Assembly (NCBI RefSeq): GCF_003044935.1
Contig: NZ_POXP01000001.1
Span: 558,001 to 622,000, forward strand
Direction: 5' to 3'
DNA from: Neisseria subflava
Lineage (GTDB): Bacteria; Pseudomonadota; Gammaproteobacteria; Burkholderiales; Neisseriaceae
Length of the DNA: 64,000 nt
Part shown: positions 1-9,033 of the stretch, in pieces
Layout of the letters: each line of letters begins with the position of its first letter
Position numbering within the stretch: the stretch's first letter is position 1
Made by a program: the position numbers and the translations under genes
Notes under the pieces: model-generated
Database searches by the model: none
What the model was told of the DNA's origin: nothing
Seen by the model: the letters and a program-made list of their open reading frames with translations, nothing else

Positions 1-104
1 TGTGAATTAACTTCATTAGGAAATATGTTTGTGAATATATGTTGTTGATTTATATAAATACGTACTCTTTAAATTTGTAAATTCTATCCCTAAGAGAAAC
101 AGCT

Positions 105-1259
105 ATGTCCTGCGAACACTTAACTATGTCATACAGCACCTTTTCAAAAACCAAAAACGACGCGCTGAAAGAGCCGATGTTTTTTGGTCAGCCGGTAAAT
201 GTCGCCCGTTATGACCAGCAGAAATACGAAGTATTTGAAAAACTGATCGAAAAACAATTGTCTTTCTTCTGGCGTCCGGAAGAAATCGACGTATCGCGCG
301 ACCGTATCGACTACGCCAATCTGCCCGAACACGAAAAACATATTTTCATCAGCAATCTGAAATACCAAACTCTGCTCGATTCGATCCAAGGCCGCAGCCC
401 AAATGTTGCGTTCTTGCCTTTGGTGTCGATTCCCGAGCTGGAAACTTGGATTGAAACGTGGAGCTTCAGCGAAACCATTCACTCGCGCAGCTACACTCAT
501 ATCATCCGTAATATCGTGAATGATCCTTCGGTCGTGTTCGATGATATTGTGCAAAACAAATACATCATCGCCCGCGCTGAAGATATTGCCTGCTATTACG
601 ATGATTTAATTGAATACACCCAGTATTACAATCTGTTGGGCGAAGGTTCGCACAATATCGGCGGCAAGCTTGTTACCGTATCTTTGCGTGAGTTAAAGAA
701 AAAGCTCTATCTCTGCCTGATGTGCGTCAATGTATTGGAAGCCATCCGCTTCTACGTTTCATTCGCCTGCTCTTTCGCCTTTGCCGAGCGCGAATTGATG
801 GAAGGCAACGCTAAAATCATCAAGCTGATTGCCCGTGACGAAGCCCTGCATTTAACCAGCACCCAGCATATGCTCAACCTGATGCGTGCCGGTGCCGATG
901 ATCCTGAAATGGCTGAAATCGCCAATGAATTGCAGGACGAATGCTTCAACCTCTTCAAAAAAGCAGCCGAGCAGGAAAAAGAATGGGCGGCTTATCTGTT
1001 TAAAGACGGCTCAATGATTGGCCTGAACAAGGAAATTCTGGCTCAATACGTTGAATACATTACCAATCTGCGTATGCAGGCGGTTGGCCTTCCTGCCGGA
1101 TTTGAAGGTGCGACCCAAAATCCGATTCCTTGGATCAACGCATGGCTGTCTTCTGACAATGTACAGGTTGCGCCGCAGGAAGTGGAAATTTCTTCTTACT
1201 TAATCGGTCAGATTGATTCGGAAGTCAGCGCGGACGATTTGGGCGATTTCGAGCTGTAA
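105..1259 (+). CDS. nrdB: Ribonucleoside-diphosphate reductase, class Ia beta subunit
   Basis: Small (R2) subunit of aerobic ribonucleotide reductase. It houses the di-iron/tyrosyl radical centre that NrdA uses to reduce NDPs to dNDPs in the cytoplasm. The sequence closely follows E. coli NrdB from the TFSKTKND start region to the C-terminal acidic tail (DDLGDFEL) that docks on NrdA. Radical and iron residues are visible in SETIHSRSY (E, H and radical Tyr, about residue 130 of this frame) and ARDEALH. The frame can start at 105 with a modest AAGAGA Shine-Dalgarno, but family similarity starts at Met8 (position 126), which has no clear ribosome site. nrdA is not in the window. yfaE, the NrdB-maintenance ferredoxin, lies one gene downstream. 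Confidence 0.97.
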   Translation: MSCEHLTMSYSTFSKTKNDALKEPMFFGQPVNVARYDQQKYEVFEKLIEKQLSFFWRPEEIDVSRDRIDYANLPEHEKHIFISNLKYQTLLDSIQGRSPNVAFLPLVSIPELETWIETWSFSETIHSRSYTHIIRNIVNDPSVVFDDIVQNKYIIARAEDIACYYDDLIEYTQYYNLLGEGSHNIGGKLVTVSLRELKKKLYLCLMCVNVLEAIRFYVSFACSFAFAERELMEGNAKIIKLIARDEALHLTSTQHMLNLMRAGADDPEMAEIANELQDECFNLFKKAAEQEKEWAAYLFKDGSMIGLNKEILAQYVEYITNLRMQAVGLPAGFEGATQNPIPWINAWLSSDNVQVAPQEVEISSYLIGQIDSEVSADDLGDFEL

Positions 1260-1265
1260 ACCGCG

Positions 1266-1302
1266 TTTCAGACGGCCTTTGGGCGTAACCGGCCGTCTGA
1301 AA
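1266..1302. terminator. Inverted DUS pair behind nrdB
   Basis: TTTCAGACGGCC and GGCCGTCTGAAA form a 12-bp stem with a 13-nt loop directly after the nrdB stop. It is likely a terminator as well as uptake signal; there is no strong T tract. Confidence 0.6.
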
Positions 1303-1334
1303 ATCTCTTTTCAATCCTCAAGGTATAACCAAAA

Positions 1335-1712
1335 ATGAAGATTTATGGCGACATTGCGGTAAAAGCAGCTGAATCATATTCTAAATATGAAGATATGGAA
1401 CAAGCTTGGACAGAGATTGCGGCATCATTTCCCATCAAGGAGTCAATTAGAAAAAAAGGATGCCCAAAGAATGCATTTTTGGGATTGTGTCGTGCGAGGT
1501 TGGTTAAAGGAATCAACCCGGAAAAAGTCAAAACCAAACATTCCAAAAACGGAGAATATGCCGTTGCAGCGGTCAGTCTTTTAAAAAATGATCCCGAATG
1601 GGCAAATCAGAAAAAATCCGTTTTCTGGCGCGAAATTGTGGGTAATGAAAAAAAATATAACAGCCAGCTTCATGTCGTTTTGGCCTTGTGGGAAAAAGGC
1701 TTGATTATTTGA
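1335..1712 (+). CDS. Hypothetical protein, 125 aa (possibly DUF6979-like)
   Basis: Small soluble protein of unknown function sitting between nrdB and yfaE. It has an AAGG ribosome site, a start at MKIYGD and a central CPKNAFLGLC segment followed by a basic stretch (VKTKHSKNGEY). That CPKNAFLGLC pattern reminds me of the DUF6979 family of small bacterial orphans, but this is from memory only. There is no signal peptide, membrane segment or catalytic motif. It is bounded by DUS pairs on both sides, so it is probably its own transcription unit and not an obligatory part of the reductase operon. Base use is more AT-rich than nrdB, which fits an accessory gene. Confidence 0.6.
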   Translation: MKIYGDIAVKAAESYSKYEDMEQAWTEIAASFPIKESIRKKGCPKNAFLGLCRARLVKGINPEKVKTKHSKNGEYAVAAVSLLKNDPEWANQKKSVFWREIVGNEKKYNSQLHVVLALWEKGLII

Positions 1713-1725
1713 ATTTATATATTTA

Positions 1726-1755
1726 AGGCCGTCTGAAACATTGTTCAGACGGCCT
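1726..1755. terminator. Inverted DUS pair behind the 125-aa orphan
   Basis: AGGCCGTCTGAA (1726-1737) and TTCAGACGGCCT (1744-1755) make a tight 12-bp stem with a 6-nt loop just before yfaE. Confidence 0.6.
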
Positions 1756-1773
1756 CTATGCCCTAAAACACAC

Positions 1774-2073
1774 ATGGCACTCATTAGCACACACGACAAA
1801 ACCTTCCAACTCCAACAAGGCGAAACCTTATTGGAGGGCTTGGAGCGCACTGGACACGAAGTTGAATACCAATGTCGCAGCGGTTATTGCGGTTCATGCC
1901 GGGTTAAAATCTTGGATGGGAAAGTCTCTTATGATAATTTTCCGCTCGCTTTTGTCGCGCCCGGAGAAATTTTGCCGTGCTGCTGCCGGGTTACTGAAGA
2001 CATCAAACTCGATTGTCGGGAGCGCATCAAAGAGCCGGATTTATTTGATGTCGATTTATTTGAAGACAAATAA
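1774..2073 (+). CDS. yfaE: 2Fe-2S ferredoxin, NrdB diferric-tyrosyl maintenance (YfaE-like)
   Basis: Small [2Fe-2S] ferredoxin of the plant/adrenodoxin fold. In E. coli, YfaE reduces the di-iron centre of NrdB so that the tyrosyl radical can be regenerated. Cluster ligands are the C-x4-C-x2-C of YQCRSGYCGSC and a Cys in the ILPCCCR segment, both nearly identical to E. coli YfaE. I chose ATG 1774 (MALIST), giving 99 aa, because the longer frame starts at a TTG inside the upstream DUS stem. The C-terminus extends about 15 residues beyond the E. coli protein with an acidic tail. Closeness to nrdB supports the role. Confidence 0.9.
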   Translation: MALISTHDKTFQLQQGETLLEGLERTGHEVEYQCRSGYCGSCRVKILDGKVSYDNFPLAFVAPGEILPCCCRVTEDIKLDCRERIKEPDLFDVDLFEDK

Positions 2074-2138
2074 AAAATGCCGTCTGAACATTGCGGTCGA
2101 AATCTTTGATTTCATTTCCACCGTTCAGACGGCATTTT
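2074..2138. terminator. Inverted AT-DUS pair behind yfaE
   Basis: ATGCCGTCTGAA (2077-2088) and TTCAGACGGCAT (2124-2135) with A- and T-rich flanks form a bidirectional terminator between convergent yfaE and satP. This is the pathogen-type AT-DUS dialect, not the AG form used elsewhere in the window. Confidence 0.7.
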
Positions 2139-2150
2139 GTATGGTTAAGC

Positions 2151-2720
2151 TTATTTACGCTCACCAACCGGCAAAACAGTACGGCCGAAAGATTCGTTGA
2201 TGACCTCTGCCGCTGCCAAGTAGAACGCACCAAGTGCAGTTACCAAGCCTAAGCAACCGCCGATATGGACGATGCTATGATTTTCCATACCATCACCAAT
2301 ACCCAGTGCAAAGAAAGTCAGTGTCAAGCAAAAGAAAATACCGCTCAATACTTTAGGTTTGGTCAAGGTGGCCACAAACATCATCAGCGAAAACATACCC
2401 CATGCGCAAAGATACCAGCCGATAAATGCCGGAGCTGTTTCACCTTTGAAAAAGATGGTAAACAAAGCCCATGTCCACCAGAATGCGCCATAGCTGATAA
2501 AAGCGGTAAAGCCAAATGTATTGCCTTTCTTGAACTCAAACATACCGGCAATAACTTGGGCAATACCACCAAAGGCGAGAGCCATGCCCAAAACTAAGCC
2601 GACACCCTCTTGAGCAGTAAAAAAGCCGCCGTTAATCAGACTGAGCAACCAAGTTGTCAGTGCAAAGCCACACAGGCCTACTGGACCTGGGTTCGCTAGG
2701 TTTTCTTTAGTAGTAGTCAT
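2151..2720 (-). CDS. satP: Acetate/succinate transporter, GPR1/FUN34/YaaH family (SatP-like)
   Basis: Inner-membrane transporter of 189 aa in the acetate uptake transporter family (E. coli SatP/YaaH, yeast Ady2). The family signature NPGPVGLCGF is at residues 10-19, followed by about six hydrophobic helices. Length matches E. coli SatP (188 aa). The product is predicted to take up acetate and perhaps succinate with protons. The start is well supported by an AGAGGAGAAA ribosome site. It is convergent with yfaE and separated from it by a DUS hairpin. The neighbouring aroD gene lies upstream on the same strand but behind its own terminator. Confidence 0.92.
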   Translation of the reverse strand: MTTTKENLANPGPVGLCGFALTTWLLSLINGGFFTAQEGVGLVLGMALAFGGIAQVIAGMFEFKKGNTFGFTAFISYGAFWWTWALFTIFFKGETAPAFIGWYLCAWGMFSLMMFVATLTKPKVLSGIFFCLTLTFFALGIGDGMENHSIVHIGGCLGLVTALGAFYLAAAEVINESFGRTVLPVGERK

Positions 2721-2803
2721 TTTATTTCTCCTCTGGTTATTAAAATAGGAAACCCATTGTTACCTATTTTATTTAAAATTAAAAGAAATAAATTTAAAAA
2801 AAT

Positions 2804-2837
2804 CAGGCCGTCTGAAAAATATTTTTCAAACGGCCTT
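2804..2837. terminator. DUS hairpin behind aroD
   Basis: AGGCCGTCTGAA pairs with an imperfect TTCAAACGGCCT (one change from the DUS). It sits just after the aroD stop on the minus strand. Confidence 0.55.
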
Positions 2838-2854
2838 GAATATTAATAATTAAA

Positions 2855-3604
2855 CTATCCCAAAATGGCCAAGATTTTCCTCAATTCATTGGCATCAATT
2901 TGACCGGGGGCCGACGTTTTTCCTGCTGCGCCAAAGGTTACGGCCGAGCCGAAAACCGAGCCGGCCAGACGACTGATTGCACCGATTTTATTCATAGACA
3001 TAGTAATAATCGGGCAGTTTATACTTTGTGAAACATCATATGTTGCCTGTAATAAGGTCAATACATCTTGCGGCGATTGCGGCATAACGGCAATTTTGCA
3101 GATATCCGCGCCCCACTCGGCCATTGTTTTCAGACGGCCTGTAATCTCTGCCAAAGACGGCGTGGCTTGGAAATCGTGATTGCAAAGTAAGGCGGCAGTT
3201 TGATACTCATGCGCCAAAGCAATGGTTTGTTTTACGCCGCTTTCTTGGGCAAAAAGCTCGATGTCGATAATATCGGCTTGTTTGGAACGGATGATTTTTT
3301 CCAATAATTCAAAATAATAGTCGTCAGAACAAGGCGTATTGCCCCCCTCTTGCGCCCTTCTAAACGTAAACAGCAAAGGCTTGCCAGGAAAAGCCTGTCG
3401 GACAATGCCTAATTGCTCGGCAATAAAATCGGCATCAAGCGCTTCTTGGAAAAAATCCGCACGAAATTCAATAATGTCAAAAGCCGTATCTTTCAATACG
3501 CGCAAAGCCTGCTCCAATTCCTGCGTATTGGCGGCCACCAGCGGCACGGCAATTTTAGGCAGGCCTTTGCCGATCTCGATATTTTTGATGATGACAGATT
3601 TCAT
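2855..3604 (-). CDS. aroD: 3-dehydroquinate dehydratase, type I
   Basis: Third step of the shikimate pathway: dehydration of 3-dehydroquinate to 3-dehydroshikimate by a Schiff-base mechanism in the cytoplasm. The 249-aa protein aligns in length with E. coli AroD. His143 (CNHDFQATP) and Schiff-base Lys170 (ICKIAVMPQ) fall at exactly the E. coli positions. The N-terminal IEFRADFF segment and the C-terminal SAPGQI are also typical. One intragenic DUS occurs near 3127. uvrC ends 27 bp upstream of the start, so the two may be co-transcribed. Confidence 0.95.
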   Translation of the reverse strand: MKSVIIKNIEIGKGLPKIAVPLVAANTQELEQALRVLKDTAFDIIEFRADFFQEALDADFIAEQLGIVRQAFPGKPLLFTFRRAQEGGNTPCSDDYYFELLEKIIRSKQADIIDIELFAQESGVKQTIALAHEYQTAALLCNHDFQATPSLAEITGRLKTMAEWGADICKIAVMPQSPQDVLTLLQATYDVSQSINCPIITMSMNKIGAISRLAGSVFGSAVTFGAAGKTSAPGQIDANELRKILAILG

Positions 3605-3631
3605 ATTGTTCCTTTTTGCTGTTCAAACCAA

Positions 3632-5473
3632 TCAGTGCAGATGCTCGTAAATGGTTTCCGCCAATGCTTTGCTGATGCCTTCAACTTTTTCCAAGTCCTC
3701 GCGGCTGGCCGCAATCACGCCGCGCAGACCGCCAAATCGGGTAAGCAATGCTTGGCGGCGTTTGCTGCCGATACCGGGGATTTCGCTGAGTGAGGAAGTA
3801 ACGCGTGCTTTGTCGCGTTTTTTGCGGTGGCCTGTAATCGCAAAGCGGTGCGACTCATCGCGTACGGTTTGCAATAAATGCAAGGCCGGGCTGTTGGGCG
3901 GCAGGCGGAAGACTTCGCCGGTAAAAGGCAGAATGAGTTCTTCCATACCGGCTTTGCGCTCGGGGCCTTTGGCGATACCGACCAAAGGTATTTGCAGCCC
4001 GAGTTCTTCCCATACCGATACGGCTACGCCGATTTGCCCTTTGCCGCCGTCAATCAACACGACATCCGGCCATTTGACGCTTTCGCCGTTGGCTTCGGCT
4101 TCCTGCATTTTACCGTAACGGCGCGTTAGGACTTCACGCATGGCGGCGTAGTCATCGCCGGGTTTGGCAGTCGTGATGTTGTAGCGGCGGTATTGCGAAG
4201 GCTGGATGTTTTGCTCATCGTACACAACGCAGGATGCAATAGTGGCCTCGCCTTGCGTGTGGCTGATATCGAAACATTCAAGGCGGTTGAGGCCGTCTGA
4301 ATCCATGCCGAGGATTTTGGCCAGTTCATCAATACGGTGTTGCTGGCTGCTTTGTTGCAGGCGGCGTTGTGCAATCGCCATTTGTGCGTTTTGTTCCGCC
4401 ATTTTCAACCAGACTTTGCGTTCGCCTATGGTCTTGGTGACAAACTGCATCTGCTTGCCGTGTTCGCCTTCCAAAGCCTCTTTCAGCGCATCGGGAACGG
4501 GAAAGTTGCTGATAATGATATCGGGTTTGCTTTTGCCCAAATAATGTTGGGCAACGAAGGCTTCGGCGTAATCTTGTCCGTTTGGCTCAGGATCGTTTTT
4601 GGTGTCAGGGAAAAAGCTTTTGTCGCCGACATGCCGCCCGCCGCGGATGCTGACCCAGTGTACGCAGACCAGGCCGTCTGAAACCGCTAGCGCAAGCAAA
4701 TCAATATCGTTGGGATTGTTCGGATTTTTACTGTCGATAAACTGATTACTCTGCATGATGCCGAGCGCTTGAATTTGATCGCGGTAACGGGCTGCTTCCT
4801 CAAATTGCAGATTGGCGGCGGCGGTTTGCATTTTGTGTTGCAAGGTACGCGTCAATTCGTCGGTTTTGCCATTGAGGAAAGTCGCGGCTTCACGCACGCT
4901 GTCACGATAATCTTCTTCGCTGATATGACCGACACAAGGCGCGGTGCAGCGTTTGATTTGGTAAAGCAGACAAGGACGATCGCGATGCTCGAATACACTG
5001 TCTTCGCAGGTACGCAGCATAAAGACTTTTTGCAACACTTGAATGCTGTCGCGCACGGCGTTGCTGTTGGGATACGGACCGAAATATTGATTAGGCTTTT
5101 TCAACGTGCCGCGGTAATACGCCATTTGCGGATATTGATGGCCGCTGAGCATCAAATAAGGATAGCTTTTGTCATCGCGGAAAAGGATATTGTATTTCGG
5201 CGACAAGGCTTTGATGAAGTTGTTTTCGAGAATCAGCGCTTCGGCTTCGGAACGCGTGATGGTGGTTTCGATATGGCGAACCTGTTTTACCATCAATGCA
5301 ATACGCGGCGAATGGTCGTTTTTTTGGAAATAGCTGGAAACGCGCCGCTTGAGATTGACCGCTTTGCCGACATACAAAACATTGTTGTCTTCATCAAAAA
5401 AACGGTACACGCCCGGAAGATTGGGCAGATTTTTCAGAAAAAGAGGTAAATCGAACGGTTCGGTTGCGCTCAC
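3632..5473 (-). CDS. uvrC: UvrABC system protein C (excinuclease subunit C)
   Basis: Nuclease subunit of nucleotide excision repair that makes both incisions around a UvrB-bound lesion. 613 aa, the usual length. Domains: GIY-YIG nuclease at about 15-95 (LPGVYRFFDEDNNVLYVGKA), UVR/UvrB-binding motif at about 205-240 (FEEAARYRDQI), RNase H-like endonuclease in the second half with VVLIDGGKGQ, and a C-terminal helix-hairpin-helix pair (IPGIGSKRRQALL and VEGISKALAE). Two DUS lie inside the gene (near 4291 and 4672), as often seen in neisserial repair genes. gyrA lies upstream on the same strand behind a DUS hairpin. Confidence 0.97.
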   Translation of the reverse strand: MSATEPFDLPLFLKNLPNLPGVYRFFDEDNNVLYVGKAVNLKRRVSSYFQKNDHSPRIALMVKQVRHIETTITRSEAEALILENNFIKALSPKYNILFRDDKSYPYLMLSGHQYPQMAYYRGTLKKPNQYFGPYPNSNAVRDSIQVLQKVFMLRTCEDSVFEHRDRPCLLYQIKRCTAPCVGHISEEDYRDSVREAATFLNGKTDELTRTLQHKMQTAAANLQFEEAARYRDQIQALGIMQSNQFIDSKNPNNPNDIDLLALAVSDGLVCVHWVSIRGGRHVGDKSFFPDTKNDPEPNGQDYAEAFVAQHYLGKSKPDIIISNFPVPDALKEALEGEHGKQMQFVTKTIGERKVWLKMAEQNAQMAIAQRRLQQSSQQHRIDELAKILGMDSDGLNRLECFDISHTQGEATIASCVVYDEQNIQPSQYRRYNITTAKPGDDYAAMREVLTRRYGKMQEAEANGESVKWPDVVLIDGGKGQIGVAVSVWEELGLQIPLVGIAKGPERKAGMEELILPFTGEVFRLPPNSPALHLLQTVRDESHRFAITGHRKKRDKARVTSSLSEIPGIGSKRRQALLTRFGGLRGVIAASREDLEKVEGISKALAETIYEHLH

Positions 5474-5495
5474 GGGATTTTCTTTTGGAATAAGC

Positions 5496-5528
5496 AGGCC
5501 GTCTGAAAACTTTTCAGACGGCCTTTTT
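5496..5528. terminator. Inverted DUS pair behind gyrA
   Basis: AGGCCGTCTGAAAAC and its complement form a long stem with almost no loop, between the gyrA stop and the uvrC start. Confidence 0.65.
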
Positions 5529-5537
5529 CATTGACGT

Positions 5538-8309
5538 TTAAGATTCTTGAGACGGAGTATCTTCAGCTTCTACCACTTGGTTTTCAGCTGCATCGCTTTC
5601 TAAAGCGGCTTCATCTTCAGCCTCTTCAGCCACTCGCTCCAAGCTGACCAAGGTTTCGCCTTCATCCAGATTAATCAGGCGGACACCTGCGGCAGCGCGG
5701 CCGGTCTCGCGGATTTGCTCAACTTTGGTACGAATCAGGACACCGCCGCTGGTAATCAGCATCAGATCATCGGTTTCGCTGACCAAAGTCGCGGCAACCA
5801 AATCGCCGTTGCGCTCGCCGGTATTGATGGCGATATTGCCTTGTCCACCTTTGTTTTTACGGCTGTAATCGGCAATCGGGGTACGTTTGCCATAGCCGTT
5901 GGCAGTAGCGGTCAAAACTTGCAAATCGCTTTGCTCGGCTTCAGGGGCGAAGGTAATCAGGCTGACAATCTTGCCATCGGCCGGCAGGCGCATACCGCGC
6001 AAACCGCCGCTGCCGCGACCGGACGGACGGACACCGTGTTTGCCGCTTGGCAATGCGTTTTCAGCATTTTCATCATCCAAGCCGTCTGAATCTTCGTTTT
6101 CGGTTTCGATATCGGCATCTTCTACTTCATCGTTACCGGATTTTTCCCAATATTCGTTAAAGCGGATGGCTTTGCCCAAGTTGGAGAACAACATAATATC
6201 GTCCGCACCGCCGGTTTGCGCTGCGCCGACCAAGTAATCGCCTTCTTTAAGCGCGATGGCTTTGATGCCTTGGCTGCGGACGTTTTTAAACGCAGACAGC
6301 TGGACTTTTTTCACCATGCCTTGTGCAGTGGCGAAGAAGACGTATTGGTCTTCCGGGAACTCGCGGACGGCCAAAATCGCGCTGACTTTTTCGCCCTCTT
6401 CCAATTGGATAACGTTGTTGATCGGACGACCGCGGCTGTTGCGGCCGCCTTCCGGCAGTTTGTACACTTTAATCCAATGGCACTTGCCCAAATTGGTAAA
6501 GCACATCAAATAATCATGCGTATTGGCAACAAACAGGGTTTCGATAAAGTCTTCGTCTTTGGTTGCCGCTGCCTGTTTGCCGCGGCCACCGCGACGCTGC
6601 GCCTGATAATCGGTGGTCGGCTGGGTTTTGATGTAGCCACCATGAGTTAGGGTAACGACCATTTCGCGTTGCGGAATCAGGTCTTCATCGGCGATATCGC
6701 CGCCAAACGGATTGATTTCGCTGCGACGCTCATCGCCAAAGTTGGCTTTGATGTCTGCCAATTCTTCGCGGATGATTTGGGTAACGCGCTCTGGTTTGGA
6801 AAGAATATCCACGAAATCAATGATTTTACTCATCAGGTTTTTATATTCGCCGACAATTTCTTCCTGATCGAGGCCGGTCAGGTTACGCAGGCTCATGCGC
6901 AAAATGGCATCAGCTTGCAATTCGCTCAGGTAATAGCCTTGGCTGTGCAGACCCAAATTCTCTGGCAAGCCTTCAGGGCGCATCATGTGCAGGTCCAAAT
7001 CCGTGCGGCTGAGCATGTCTTCAACCAAGCTGCTGCGCCATGGGCGGGACAGCAGTTTTTCTTTGGCTTCCGGCGCATTGGCAGATTCTTTGATCAGACG
7101 GATAATTTCGTCGATATTGGACAAGGCAACTGCTTTACCTTCGGCAATATGGCCTTCATGACGCGCTTTTTTCAGGCGGAATAAAGTACGACGGGTAACG
7201 ACTTCGCGACGATGGCGCAGGAATTCGGACAGGATTTGTTTCAGGTTCAGCAAACGCGGCTGGCCGTCAACCAAGGCCACCATGTTGATACCGAAGCTGT
7301 CTTGCAGCTGGGTCAGTTTGTAGAGTTGGTTCAAAACGACTTCGGCATTTTCATTGCGTTTCAATTCGATCACGACACGCATACCGGATTTGTCGGACTC
7401 GTCGCGCAGGTCGGATACGCCTTCCAACGTTTTTTCGCGTACCAACTCACCGATTTTCTCAACCAACTTGGCTTTGTTTACTTGATATGGGATTTCATCG
7501 ATAACGATGGCTTCGCGTTCGCCGTTTTTACCGATAGGCTCGATATGGGTTTTCCCGCGCATTACCACGCGGCCGCGGCCGGTTTTATAGCCTTCGCGCA
7601 CGCCGCTCAAGCCGTAAATAGTTGCGCCAGTTGGAAAATCGGGCGCTTGGATGATATTGATCAGCTCGTCGATTTCAGTTTCAGGCTCGTCCAACAAACG
7701 CAGGCAGGCATTGATGGTATCGCCCAAATTGTGCGGCGGGATATTGGTTGCCATACCGACGGCAATACCGGACGAACCATTGACTAACAGCGCGGGAAAA
7801 CGGGTCGGTAATACCAGCGGCTCATGTTCGCTGCCGTCATAGTTGGGGCCGAAGTTGACGGTTTCTTCTTCAATATCCGCCAGCATTTCATGGGAAATTT
7901 TTTCCATGCGGATTTCGGTATAACGCATGGCTGCTGCTGCCAAGCCGTCGACAGAACCAAAGTTGCCCTGACCATCGATCAGCACATAACGCATGGAGAA
8001 GTCTTGCGCCATGCGGACGATGGTGTCGTAAACGGCTATATCGCCGTGGGGGTGGTATTTACCGATAACGTCGCCGACGATACGCGCCGATTTTTTATAG
8101 GCGGAATTCCAGTTGTTTTTCAACTCGTGCATCGCGTACAACACGCGGCGGTGTACCGGCTTGAGACCGTCGCGGACATCCGGCAGGGCTCGTCCCACAA
8201 TTACGCTCATGGCGTAATCGAGGTAGCTCTTGCGCATTTCGTCTTCAAGGCTGACAGGCAGGGTTTCAAGTGCAAATTTATGGTCGTTGCGGATGGTTGC
8301 GTCGGTCAT
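5538..8309 (-). CDS. gyrA: DNA gyrase subunit A, with Ile at the quinolone-determining residue 91
   Basis: Breakage-reunion subunit of gyrase (A2B2), which introduces negative supercoils. 923 aa. Catalytic Tyr130 is in [11 protein letters not shown] and the GyrA box is QRRGGRGK, followed by the beta-pinwheel C-terminal domain. That domain contains a long acidic insert (about residues 725-760, rich in Glu/Asp/Asn) and an acidic tail. The quinolone-resistance-determining segment reads [11 protein letters not shown]. Residue 91, normally Thr or Ser in Neisseria, is Ile, encoded by ATA on the minus strand at 8037-8039. Asp95 is retained. Ile91 is the substitution known to give ciprofloxacin resistance in meningococci, so reduced susceptibility is inferred. 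Confidence 0.98.
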   Translation of the reverse strand: MTDATIRNDHKFALETLPVSLEDEMRKSYLDYAMSVIVGRALPDVRDGLKPVHRRVLYAMHELKNNWNSAYKKSARIVGDVIGKYHPHGDIAVYDTIVRMAQDFSMRYVLIDGQGNFGSVDGLAAAAMRYTEIRMEKISHEMLADIEEETVNFGPNYDGSEHEPLVLPTRFPALLVNGSSGIAVGMATNIPPHNLGDTINACLRLLDEPETEIDELINIIQAPDFPTGATIYGLSGVREGYKTGRGRVVMRGKTHIEPIGKNGEREAIVIDEIPYQVNKAKLVEKIGELVREKTLEGVSDLRDESDKSGMRVVIELKRNENAEVVLNQLYKLTQLQDSFGINMVALVDGQPRLLNLKQILSEFLRHRREVVTRRTLFRLKKARHEGHIAEGKAVALSNIDEIIRLIKESANAPEAKEKLLSRPWRSSLVEDMLSRTDLDLHMMRPEGLPENLGLHSQGYYLSELQADAILRMSLRNLTGLDQEEIVGEYKNLMSKIIDFVDILSKPERVTQIIREELADIKANFGDERRSEINPFGGDIADEDLIPQREMVVTLTHGGYIKTQPTTDYQAQRRGGRGKQAAATKDEDFIETLFVANTHDYLMCFTNLGKCHWIKVYKLPEGGRNSRGRPINNVIQLEEGEKVSAILAVREFPEDQYVFFATAQGMVKKVQLSAFKNVRSQGIKAIALKEGDYLVGAAQTGGADDIMLFSNLGKAIRFNEYWEKSGNDEVEDADIETENEDSDGLDDENAENALPSGKHGVRPSGRGSGGLRGMRLPADGKIVSLITFAPEAEQSDLQVLTATANGYGKRTPIADYSRKNKGGQGNIAINTGERNGDLVAATLVSETDDLMLITSGGVLIRTKVEQIRETGRAAAGVRLINLDEGETLVSLERVAEEAEDEAALESDAAENQVVEAEDTPSQES

Positions 8310-8382
8310 GATTATCTGTAATTTCGTATGGCAAAAATCTTGTTGATTCTACCACAAAACAAGCGGTTTATGGCTTTTGCGT

Positions 8383-8416
8383 GAAGGCCGTCTGAAACAG
8401 GATTTCAGACGGCCTT
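8383..8416. terminator. Inverted DUS pair behind the thioesterase gene
   Basis: AGGCCGTCTGAA (8383-8394) and TTCAGACGGCCT (8404-8415) lie between the thioesterase stop and the gyrA start on the minus strand. Confidence 0.6.
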
Positions 8417-8436
8417 CATTATTTAATAAATTGAAT

Positions 8437-8919
8437 TTAGTTGCAGCCAGAATCTTCGTTCGCAGCCTGCAGACTCAACTCTTTACGCTTTTTAGCCCTT
8501 TCATAACGGCAGCGTTGGCGCGGTGTATTGATTTCCAAAGGTGGGACAGGAACCGGCTTACCGTCTTCAACAGCAACCATGGTGAAGTAGCAGCTGTTGG
8601 TATGACGCACTTCGCCAGTGTGGATGTTTTGCGCCTCCACACGGATACCGACTTCCATAGAAGTACGGCCGGTGTAGTTGATACTAGCGTAAAAGGTTAC
8701 CAGTTCGCCGACATGAATAGGCTCTTTAAACAATACTTTATCAACAGACAGAGTAACGCAATAGGTTCCGCTGTAACGGCAGGCGCAGGAATATGCCACT
8801 TGGTCGAGCAGGCGCAGAAGATCGCCGCCGTGAACATTGCCGCTGAAGTTTGCCGTATAAGGCATCATCAGTTCGGACATGATCAGTTCATGGGAAGGTA
8901 GTTGGCGTTCCGGTTTCAT
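8437..8919 (-). CDS. Acyl-CoA thioesterase, hotdog fold (YciA/NmACT type)
   Basis: Hydrolyses acyl-CoA to free acid and CoA. 160 aa with a single 4HBT hotdog domain (about 10-125) containing FSGNVHGGDLLRLLDQVAY. Asn24 and Asp39 agree with the residues I recall as catalytic in the structurally studied N. meningitidis enzyme. A basic, proline-containing C-terminal tail follows. The start has a GGAG-type ribosome site (AAAAGGAGAATAAACG). The gene is flanked by DUS hairpins and appears monocistronic. The physiological acyl substrate cannot be read from sequence. Confidence 0.9.
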   Translation of the reverse strand: MKPERQLPSHELIMSELMMPYTANFSGNVHGGDLLRLLDQVAYSCACRYSGTYCVTLSVDKVLFKEPIHVGELVTFYASINYTGRTSMEVGIRVEAQNIHTGEVRHTNSCYFTMVAVEDGKPVPVPPLEINTPRQRCRYERAKKRKELSLQAANEDSGCN

Positions 8920-9033
8920 CGTTTATTCTCCTTTTGATATTTATTTTAAAATTGTCTGAAAACTTCAGACTGCACATGTGCAAAATCATTCTACCGTTTT
9001 TAATCGTTGAATTTCAACCCATTGCCTTCCTGT

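Noticed and set aside
4769-5449. 226-codon frame antisense to uvrC
   Set aside because: Shadow of a real gene, no ribosome site or recognisable domain.
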